Positions 1 through 4,999 of a DNA stretch of 7,107 nt are shown here, in pieces. Both the position numbers and the translations under genes were made by a program. The first letter of the stretch is position 1. Every line of letters begins with the position of its first letter. The DNA lies in contig DDGE01000012.1 of assembly GCA_002337545.1 (NCBI GenBank), forward strand, positions 7,261 to 14,367. The letters are read 5' to 3'. Origin of the DNA: Phycisphaerales bacterium UBA1910. GTDB lineage: Bacteria; Planctomycetota; Phycisphaerae; Phycisphaerales; UBA1924. The notes beneath the pieces were generated by a model, which made no database searches, was not told where the DNA came from, and was given only the letters and a program-made list of their open reading frames with translations.

Positions 1-839
1 TGCCCCGCAGGCAGGTTGCCGAAACCAGCACCGGTGTTGTTGGTATCGCCCTGAGTCTGCCAGTGTGCCGCGGCACCAAGCTTGATACCGTAGTTCGAAC
101 CACGCCAGCTGGTGGCGTCCGCGAACTGATCCCATGTGCCTTCAATGAGCCAGTCGAAACGACCGGTGAGGCTCAAGTCCGCTTCGCCCGCTGCGTTGTA
201 TGCGGAGTTGGAGACGCTGCTGTAGTTCGTGATGTATTCCGCACCATCGCACAACGCACCGACAAACTTGAACTGATCGCCGGCATAGGCGAACGCAACG
301 CCCTGCGAGTATCCCACATTGAAGAACTCGTTGGTGAAGGACTTGTCCACCGCGAGGGTGTGCTCGGGCGCGAAGTTCTCTGAACCCATGACCGGCACAT
401 GCCACTGTCCAAAGAGCATCGCCCAGTTTTCATTCAGCGACCAAGCGGCCTGAGCCACGAGCAGATTCGCTGTGCCCTGCGTGGTGCCGTTTTCTGCTGC
501 ACCGAAATCGAACACGACAAGCGCCGAGATGTCATCGGTGACACTGCCGCTCACGCGGACCTGCGTGCGTGGTGTGTCAAAGCCCATTGTTTCTTCGTTG
601 TCGCCCAGTGCGCCCGCCGTCTGCTCGTCACGCGAGTTGTACATGTAGCGGAACTGCGTCATCACTTCGATGTCGACATTCGCGTCGTTGGAGCTTCCCA
701 GCAGACTCGAGCGGGTTTCGGCGTCCGAGCGGAGCTGCGAGGCGTACGCGCGGTCGAGATCGAGGCCGCTCTGACCCATTGCAAGCCCACTCATCGCGGA
801 AAGCATCAGGGCTGCACAGGTGAAGTTCTTCTCGGTCAT
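1..839 (-). CDS. OprO/OprP-like outer-membrane porin, 3' end outside window
   Basis: The minus-strand reading frame is open from the ATG at 839 to the window edge, giving 279 complete residues. The start follows AGGAG (850-846) with a 6-nt spacer. Residues 1-22 (MTEKNFTCAALMLSAMSGLA then MG) look like a Sec signal peptide with cleavage near AMG|QS. The rest alternates polar and hydrophobic/aromatic residues like a beta-barrel: RYMY at 64-67, PRTQ at 90-93, FDFG near 110 and SWRGSN at 244-249. The same signatures occur with similar spacing in the porin gene upstream (1012-2370), so the two are paralogs. The likely role is a trimeric outer-membrane channel, perhaps for phosphate or another anion, but the substrate cannot be read from the sequence. 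The C-terminal strands and terminal aromatic residue are not in the window. It lies 172 nt downstream of the second porin on the same strand and may have its own promoter in that gap. Family assignment is moderately sure, substrate is inference. Confidence 0.8.
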   Translation of the reverse strand, partial: MTEKNFTCAALMLSAMSGLAMGQSGLDLDRAYASQLRSDAETRSSLLGSSNDANVDIEVMTQFRYMYNSRDEQTAGALGDNEETMGFDTPRTQVRVSGSVTDDISALVVFDFGAAENGTTQGTANLLVAQAAWSLNENWAMLFGQWHVPVMGSENFAPEHTLAVDKSFTNEFFNVGYSQGVAFAYAGDQFKFVGALCDGAEYITNYSSVSNSAYNAAGEADLSLTGRFDWLIEGTWDQFADATSWRGSNYGIKLGAAAHWQTQGDTNNTGAGFGNLPAG

Positions 840-845
840 GACTGA

Positions 846-850
846 CTCCT
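846..850 (-). promoter_or_regulatory. Ribosome binding site of the partial porin
   Basis: Minus-strand AGGAG sits 6 nt before the ATG at 839 and fixes that start. The purine-rich GAAGAAG just upstream strengthens the site. Confidence 0.7.
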
Positions 851-863
851 CTTCTTCTATATA

Positions 864-877
864 GGCCTCAATCGGCC
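864..877 (-). repeat. Short inverted repeat in porin leader
   Basis: GGCC, a 6-nt loop, then GGCC. This could form a 4-bp GC hairpin in the transcript about 25 nt before the porin start codon. It is short and may be chance. Confidence 0.2.
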
Positions 878-899
878 GTGGTTGTGCTTGTGTTTGCGA

Positions 900-951
900 A
901 TACAAACGAGTGTATAAGCGAAACGCGCGTGATACTAGCACATACAAACGA
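900..951 (-). repeat. Direct repeat TCGTTTGTAT x2, candidate operator
   Basis: The 10-mer TCGTTTGTAT (minus strand) occurs perfectly at 951-942 and 909-900, an offset of 42 bp, close to four helical turns, so both copies face the same side of the DNA. A weaker relative (core GAAACG against CAAACG on the plus strand) lies at 920-925. The pair is in the gap upstream of the partial porin and brackets two -10-like hexamers. This arrangement suits a pair of sites for a dimeric or oligomeric regulator, possibly the adjacent PhoB-like protein, but the sequence does not match the E. coli Pho box. The repeat is seen directly; its function is inference. Confidence 0.5.
911..937 (-). promoter_or_regulatory. 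Candidate promoter(s) for the partial porin
   Basis: Two -10-like hexamers read on the minus strand: TAGTAT at 937-932 and TATACA at 916-911. Neither has a recognisable TTGACA-like -35 at 16-18 nt. For TATACA, the distal copy of the 10-bp repeat (951-942) would fall roughly 40 nt upstream of transcription start, a typical activator position. For TAGTAT, the two repeat copies would flank the start. An A/T-rich run (about 953-983) lies just upstream and could act as an UP-like element. Which hexamer is used, if either, is undecided. Confidence 0.3.
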
Positions 952-1011
952 CCTTTTTATCCTTTATCAGGAAATTTTCTTGCTCAACCGTCAGCTTCCG
1001 CCGTTTCAGGG

Positions 1012-2370
1012 TCAGAACTGCAGTTGTAGCTGCATCCGAAAAACGAGCTCCCGATCGGTCAACCCGAGAAAACCTGTGACGGATGGATCGGGAAGATTCA
1101 CGGATGTGCCACCGACTGAAAGCGTTGTCAGGGTATCGAATGCGAAGCTCACATCCGCGCTCAGCTTGGCCGCGTGGCTCTCAGGGAGCAGATACTTGGT
1201 GGCCCCGATCGTCGCGATGCGATGGATATACCCGGTGGTCTGCCCGAAAGCGTTGCGGTATGTTTTGTCGATCCAGAACGCTTCAAAGCGTGTGTACCAC
1301 TCAATGTTTTCGGTGATGAACCACCCACCCTGAACCATGAGCGCGTTGTTCTGGAACGCGAGTGTGGGGAGGAATCCGCCGGTTGGGAACTCGAAATCTG
1401 TCCATGAACCGATGTAGGCCGCGTAGAAGTTCCACCCGTCGTCCTCGTAGTGATAGTCGAGCGTCCAGGTGATGTGCTGGCTGGATTCCACCGGATCGGG
1501 GAAGAGTGCGATATTCAGGTCTCCGGGGTTGAACTGCCCGGAGAACTGGTATTGGAAACCCGCACCGATCTTGGCGGCCTCATTCGAACCCCGCCAGCTC
1601 GTGAAATCTGTGAACTGTTCCCAGTCGCCCTTGAGCTTCCAGTCAAACCGTGCGGACACCCCCAGGTCTTTCTCGTCCTGATCGGTAAAGCCGGTGTTGT
1701 CCGCCTCGCGGACAAGGAATGCCCGTCCGCCGTCGTTGATCGAGACTTCCCACGCATAATCCTTTAATACACGCCCCAGCGCGATCCCCTGGGTGTACCC
1801 GGGCCCGAAGATCTCGGAGATCATCGACCGATCGATCGCGAGCTGATTCCCTGAGTCGATCGCTTCTTCCGACACAACTACGGATTGGAACTGCCCGAAC
1901 CGGAAGTAATACCCCTCCTGATCACCCGTGAAGTTGTACTGCGCATACGCATCGAGAAGCCGGGGTGTCCCGGTTTCACCCGCGAGGAACGCGCCGTTGT
2001 TGTTTCCCCTTGAGAGCTCGGCATCACCGAAATCGAAGCTGATCCGGTAGTTGAACTGAGATGAAACGATGTTGCCATCGATTGCGATTCGGGTGCGAGG
2101 CAGCGAGAAGCCCGTCGTCTGGATGTCATTGGTGGCGGTGAAGCCCGATTTTCGGATGCCATACATGTATCGCATCTGCGTCAGAGCGCTCAACCGAAGC
2201 GAGCTATTATCAGATCGCTCGACATACCAGCCGGTCGAATCCTGCGATTCGGGCTGGGCCGCACGAAGTCGCGAGGCATCCGCGATGGTGAAATCCAACC
2301 CAGACGCGAACGCGTCCTGGGCGAGGACACAGCTGATCAACCCGATAGAAAGCACACAACGCTTGCTCAT
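1012..2370 (-). CDS. OprO/OprP-like outer-membrane porin, complete
   Basis: A 452-residue protein, close to the usual size of phosphate-selective porin O/P family members. The ATG at 2370 is preferred over an in-frame start at 2499 because AGGAAG lies 7 nt before it and the protein then begins with a clean signal peptide (MSKRCVLSIGLISCVLAQ, cleavage near AFA|SG at residue 22). The upstream extension is Arg-rich and unlike a leader. RYMY at 67-70, PRTRI at 91-95, an FDFG segment near 112-115 and SWRGSN at 258-263 are shared with the neighbouring partial porin. The chain ends QLQLQF; a terminal Phe is the usual signal for outer-membrane barrel assembly. It should form a channel in the outer membrane. 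Because it is transcribed divergently from a PhoB/PhoR-like pair, phosphate or polyphosphate uptake under control of that pair is a reasonable inference, but substrate specificity is not visible. It could be a general anion porin. Confidence 0.85.
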   Translation of the reverse strand: MSKRCVLSIGLISCVLAQDAFASGLDFTIADASRLRAAQPESQDSTGWYVERSDNSSLRLSALTQMRYMYGIRKSGFTATNDIQTTGFSLPRTRIAIDGNIVSSQFNYRISFDFGDAELSRGNNNGAFLAGETGTPRLLDAYAQYNFTGDQEGYYFRFGQFQSVVVSEEAIDSGNQLAIDRSMISEIFGPGYTQGIALGRVLKDYAWEVSINDGGRAFLVREADNTGFTDQDEKDLGVSARFDWKLKGDWEQFTDFTSWRGSNEAAKIGAGFQYQFSGQFNPGDLNIALFPDPVESSQHITWTLDYHYEDDGWNFYAAYIGSWTDFEFPTGGFLPTLAFQNNALMVQGGWFITENIEWYTRFEAFWIDKTYRNAFGQTTGYIHRIATIGATKYLLPESHAAKLSADVSFAFDTLTTLSVGGTSVNLPDPSVTGFLGLTDRELVFRMQLQLQF

Positions 2371-2377
2371 ATCCACA

Positions 2378-2383
2378 CTTCCT
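2378..2383 (-). promoter_or_regulatory. Ribosome binding site of the complete porin
   Basis: Minus-strand AGGAAG with a 7-nt spacer to the ATG at 2370. It decides this start over the longer frame that opens at 2499. Confidence 0.65.
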
Positions 2384-2433
2384 GCCTGCTGACCCACTGA
2401 ACGCCGGGCCCATCTCACGGTCCATGGAGCCCG

Positions 2434-2439
2434 ATTGTA
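2434..2439 (-). promoter_or_regulatory. Candidate -10 element of the complete porin
   Basis: TACAAT on the minus strand, 5 of 6 to TATAAT, would give a leader of nearly 60 nt. The best -35 at an 18-nt spacer is TGCCCA, only 3 of 6 to consensus. A good -10 with a poor -35 is typical of activator-dependent promoters, including Pho-regulated ones. The call rests on one hexamer. Confidence 0.35.
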
Positions 2440-2576
2440 GCGATCGCAGGCACCCGCTGGGCACGATCGACGCAATGACGCGTGCAGTCCGATCACCATT
2501 CATCAAGTCGGCAATTCGTCAGGATTTACACGAAAGAGTGTGGGTCATTGCTTCCGGAATATTCAGATTCGGTAAA

Positions 2577-2594
2577 CTGTTCGTATACCGTGAT
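2577..2594 (+). promoter_or_regulatory. Weak Pho-box-like site before the response regulator
   Basis: CTGTTCG, TATA, CCGTGAT: two 7-mers separated by a 4-nt A/T spacer, the 11-bp spacing of the E. coli Pho box. Matches to the CTGTCAT half-site are 4 of 7 and 5 of 7. A possible -10, TAGGAT, lies 21 nt further on at 2616-2621. This would suit autoregulation of phoB, but the match is weak and the consensus in this phylum may differ. Confidence 0.25.
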
Positions 2595-2683
2595 TTGTGG
2601 TTTGGGACGCGTGAATAGGATCCATCACGCGATCGGCAACTCGCATACCGGACGCGTTCTCACCCAGCCTCGATTGAGTACGC

Positions 2684-2688
2684 AGGAG
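2684..2688 (+). promoter_or_regulatory. Ribosome binding site of the response regulator
   Basis: AGGAG with a 9-nt spacer to the ATG at 2698. It fixes the start of the regulator and rejects the 72-residue N-terminal extension from an ATG at 2482, which has no receiver-domain character. Confidence 0.75.
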
Positions 2689-2697
2689 ACTCGCGCG

Positions 2698-3438
2698 ATG
2701 TCTACGAAGAACCCCGGGCTCAAAACCACCCCACTGACAGTCCTCGTTGTGGACGACGAACCCGATCTCGTCGAACTCATCGCGTACAACCTCGAACAGC
2801 AGGGACACACGGTCCTCACGGCCAACAACGGGGCTGACGCGATCTCACAGGCGAAATCTCGCCAGCCCGATCTGGTTGTCCTTGATGTGATGATGCCGGA
2901 GCTCAACGGCGTTGAGGTGGCACGCCGCCTGCGGGCCCAGACCGAGACTGCTTCCGTCCCCATCATCATGCTGACCGCAAAGACGGAAGAAGCCCATGAG
3001 ATCGAGGGGCTCGGAGCGGGCGCGGACGATTACATCACCAAGCCCTTCTCCATGCAGGTGCTGCTCGCACGCATCGACGCGATGGCACGCCGGACAGGCG
3101 GCACAAGCGTCAGCGGGCGAGACTCCATCCTTTCGCTGGGTGCCGTGAGCATCGATTTGGAGGAACACCAGGTGAGCGTGGACGGGCAACCGATCTCGCT
3201 GACGATCACCGAGTTCCGCTTGCTCTCAACCCTCTTCTCGAATGAGGGCAAGGTTATGACCCGTCCTGCGCTGATCTCCAGCGCGATCGGTCCGGGGGTG
3301 ATGGTTACGGAGCGCACGATCGATGTCCATGTGACGGCGCTCCGCAAGAAGATCGCCCCCTACTCCTCGATGATCTCCACGGTGCGAGGCGTCGGCTACC
3401 GCGCCGATGCGCCGCAGACCGTCGAGCAGGACGCGTGA
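2698..3438 (+). CDS. phoB: OmpR/PhoB-family response regulator
   Basis: A 246-residue cytoplasmic transcription factor, the usual length for the family. The receiver domain (about 13-130) has the acidic pair D19/D20, the phospho-acceptor D63 in the context VVLDVMMPELNG, switch residue T93 in MLTAK, and K115 in DDYITKPF. A winged-helix DNA-binding domain fills about 140-236, with ITEFRLLSTL, the recognition-helix region TERTIDVHVTALRKKI and the C-terminal hairpin VRGVGYR. All phosphorylation residues are present, so it should be active. It is followed 48 nt later by a PhoR-type kinase, its likely partner in one operon. The receiver resembles PhoB closely (YNLEQQGHTV near the start, VPIIMLTAK, GADDYITKPFS). 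PhoB proteins activate phosphate-starvation genes, and the divergent porin is a natural candidate target. Family is certain; the exact signal is inferred from similarity and context. Confidence 0.93.
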   Translation: MSTKNPGLKTTPLTVLVVDDEPDLVELIAYNLEQQGHTVLTANNGADAISQAKSRQPDLVVLDVMMPELNGVEVARRLRAQTETASVPIIMLTAKTEEAHEIEGLGAGADDYITKPFSMQVLLARIDAMARRTGGTSVSGRDSILSLGAVSIDLEEHQVSVDGQPISLTITEFRLLSTLFSNEGKVMTRPALISSAIGPGVMVTERTIDVHVTALRKKIAPYSSMISTVRGVGYRADAPQTVEQDA

Positions 3439-3486
3439 TCAGGTATTGATCCGTTGAACGCCCCTGATTTGCGATATGATGGACCG

Positions 3487-4824
3487 ATGGATCCGCGGCC
3501 GCACAAAGCTCAGGCGCAGGAGCTGTGGTGGCTCGTGTTTACAATCGTGCTCGGTTCGATTGTTCTCGGGGCGCTCGTTCCCATCTTCCTGATCGCGGCC
3601 GGTATCGGCACGATCATGATCCCCGTGCTGGCCATGCGCGATCGCCGGACGATTCGCAACGCACAGCGAGCGATCGTGGAACAGCACGGGCAGGCCCTGC
3701 GCTTTGATCGGCAGCGGGATCTCCTGCTGGGCGTGATCAAGGCAGCCGACATCCCCATGATCGCGACGGATACGGACGGGGTCGTGATGATCTCGAACCC
3801 GCGTGCCAACGCTGTTCTCGGGATCCGCACTTCCATGATTGGTCACCGATTCGACGAGCTCTTCACGCAGAAGGTCCTCCATGAGCTTGAGTCGCTTGCC
3901 CGCGCGGGGGAGCAGGGACACGCACGCGCCGCGATCCCCATCCTCGGCGAGCTTCGTGACTTTGACATTTCAGCGGATCCCGTCCCGGAATCGGCTGGCG
4001 CGGTGCTGACTTTCCGTGATATCACGGAGCTCTCGCGTGCGATGACGCTGAAGGCGGACTTCGCCGCCAACGCGAGCCACGAACTCCGCACGCCGATCGC
4101 TTCGATCAAAGGCGCCGCGGAAACACTCATGGGGCCCGCGAAGGATGATCCCAAAATGTCTGCTCGCCTTCTCGAGATGGTGACGAGCAACGCATCTCGG
4201 TTGGAACTGCTCGCGCGAGACCTGCTCGACCTCTCGAAGCTCGAAGCCGAAGATCTCCCGGTGAATCTGGAGGAGATCCGGCTGGATGAACTCATCGAGA
4301 GCGTCTTCACGGACTTTGCCCCCAGTGCCCAGCGCCGAGAAGTCCGTCTCGTGATGAATATCGATGATGAGATCGGGAGCGTCCACACTGACCCGTCGCT
4401 GCTCAAGCTCATGCTTCGCAATCTCGTCAGCAACGCGATCAAGTTCGCACACGAAGGCACTTCGGTGCGGGTGATCGCGACCATCGGGACCGTGCCGATC
4501 GATCGGACGGCACCGCCCCCCGATGCGCTGAATCAGCACGACACCGGCCTGGAGATCGAAGTCCGTGACAAGGGCATCGGTATCCCGCTGGAGCATCAGC
4601 AACGCGTGTTCGAGCGGTTCTATCAGGTGGATGAGGCCCGGAGCGGGACTGCCGCTAAGCGTGGAACCGGGCTCGGGCTTGCGATTGTGAAACACGCCGC
4701 ACGCCGATTGGGTGGTAATGTCACGCTGGAGAGCGTGTATCAGAGCGGGACTTCATTTACGATCGGTCTCCCTCGATGCGTCAAGCCCCAGAGCGGTCTC
4801 CACGGCAACGAAAACGACGAATAA
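3487..4824 (+). CDS. phoR: PhoR-type membrane sensor histidine kinase
   Basis: A 445-residue kinase from the ATG at 3487. A TTG at 3454 would add 11 residues (MNAPDLRYDGP); neither start has a strong ribosome site, so the N-terminus is uncertain. Residues 14-50 are one long hydrophobic stretch broken by P32, probably two membrane passes with almost no periplasmic loop, as in PhoR. A charged linker follows, then a PAS domain (about 83-185). The HisKA dimerisation helix has H198 in ASHELRTPIAS as phospho-acceptor. The ATPase domain has the N box with N316 (NLVSNAIKF), D361/G363/G365 (DKGIGIP), the F box VFERFYQVDEARS and the G2 box GTGLGL at 393-398. All catalytic motifs are intact. A Pro-rich loop (about 337-351) between N and D boxes is somewhat long. 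With no periplasmic domain, the signal probably comes through the membrane or PAS domain, as when PhoR listens to Pst/PhoU; those genes are not in the window. Its partner is the upstream PhoB-like regulator. Confidence 0.92.
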   Translation: MDPRPHKAQAQELWWLVFTIVLGSIVLGALVPIFLIAAGIGTIMIPVLAMRDRRTIRNAQRAIVEQHGQALRFDRQRDLLLGVIKAADIPMIATDTDGVVMISNPRANAVLGIRTSMIGHRFDELFTQKVLHELESLARAGEQGHARAAIPILGELRDFDISADPVPESAGAVLTFRDITELSRAMTLKADFAANASHELRTPIASIKGAAETLMGPAKDDPKMSARLLEMVTSNASRLELLARDLLDLSKLEAEDLPVNLEEIRLDELIESVFTDFAPSAQRREVRLVMNIDDEIGSVHTDPSLLKLMLRNLVSNAIKFAHEGTSVRVIATIGTVPIDRTAPPPDALNQHDTGLEIEVRDKGIGIPLEHQQRVFERFYQVDEARSGTAAKRGTGLGLAIVKHAARRLGGNVTLESVYQSGTSFTIGLPRCVKPQSGLHGNENDE

Positions 4825-4919
4825 TCTCGTTCGGACCTGAATCTCGGACACCGACACCCTGATTCTGGTGCGATTCGGGCTCCGCGGATCGAGCGCCTGA
4901 TCCAAAGGGTCGATAAGCT

Positions 4920-4941
4920 TTCTGCGCCCTCGTGCGCAGAA
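4920..4941 (+). repeat. 8-bp perfect inverted repeat after phoR
   Basis: TTCTGCGC, loop CCTCGT, GCGCAGAA. This is a strong hairpin about 95 nt after the kinase stop codon. No T-run follows on either strand, so it is not a classical intrinsic terminator. It could protect the 3' end of the phoBR mRNA, assist a factor-dependent stop, or be an operator, since it abuts the -35 of the next promoter. Confidence 0.5.
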
Positions 4942-4942
4942 G

Positions 4943-4972
4943 TTGGAGCACATGGCCTGAACGGAATAGTAT
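4943..4972 (+). promoter_or_regulatory. Sigma70-like promoter of the pgpH-type gene
   Basis: TTGGAG (4943-4948), an 18-nt spacer and TAGTAT (4967-4972), each 4 to 5 of 6 to consensus. Transcription would start near 4979, leaving a leader of about 20 nt that begins at the hairpin before the ATG. It suggests the gene is transcribed separately from phoBR. The call is by eye. Confidence 0.4.
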
Positions 4973-4977
4973 CAGCA

Positions 4978-4994
4978 CGGGCGGAAAGCCCGCC
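4978..4994 (+). repeat. Alternative small hairpins over the pgpH-type leader
   Basis: Two mutually exclusive 5-bp stems overlap: CGGGC/GCCCG (4978-4982 with 4988-4992, loop GGAAA) and GGCGG/CCGCC (4980-4984 with 4990-4994, loop AAAGC). They end 5 nt before the start codon and hold the only purine-rich bases that could serve as a ribosome site (GGCGGAAAG). Pairing could limit translation, but the stems are short. Confidence 0.3.
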
Positions 4995-4999
4995 TCCTT

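Larger units (their letters stand above)
2371..2697. other. Divergent control region between porin and phoB-like gene
   Basis: No convincing gene lies in these 327 nt; small frames here have no ribosome site and no recognisable protein features. The half next to the porin carries its ribosome site, a TACAAT hexamer and the palindrome GCGATCGC (2440-2447). The other half carries the palindrome GAATATTC (2557-2564), a weak Pho-box-like site (2577-2594), and the decamer TCGYATACCG twice exactly 60 bp apart (2581-2590 and 2641-2650). A 7/10 match to the decamer repeated before the other porin is at 2524-2533. A shared regulatory region for both directions is inferred. Confidence 0.55.

Noticed and set aside
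63..845. Plus-strand frames of 106 and 148 residues across the partial porin
   Set aside because: They are antisense to a clear porin frame with signal peptide and ribosome site. Their translations are Arg/Cys/His-rich with no domain character.
961..985. Possible terminator (TCCT/AGGA stem followed by a T-rich run, plus strand)
   Set aside because: The stem is only 4 bp and no plus-strand gene ends upstream of it, so there is nothing for it to terminate.
878..1333. Plus-strand frame of 151 residues starting in the porin-porin gap
   Set aside because: Most of it is antisense to the C-terminal porin strands, it has no ribosome site, and the gap portion reads as low-complexity regulatory DNA.
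2424..2618. 64-residue frame in the divergent region
   Set aside because: No ribosome site before the ATG, no recognisable protein features, and it would cover the candidate promoters of both flanking genes.
2482..2697. 72-residue N-terminal extension of the response regulator
   Set aside because: AGGAG lies directly before the ATG at 2698 and the receiver domain begins normally after that start. The extension has no family similarity.
3446..3480. Possible internal promoter TTGAAC...TATGAT between regulator and kinase
   Set aside because: The spacer is 15 nt, shorter than usual, and transcription would start at or inside the kinase ATG. An operon with the upstream regulator is simpler.
3843..4695. 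Long minus-strand frames of 213 and 241 residues opposite the kinase
   Set aside because: The plus strand encodes all histidine-kinase motifs. The antisense frames are Ser/Arg-rich shadows typical of GC-rich codon usage.
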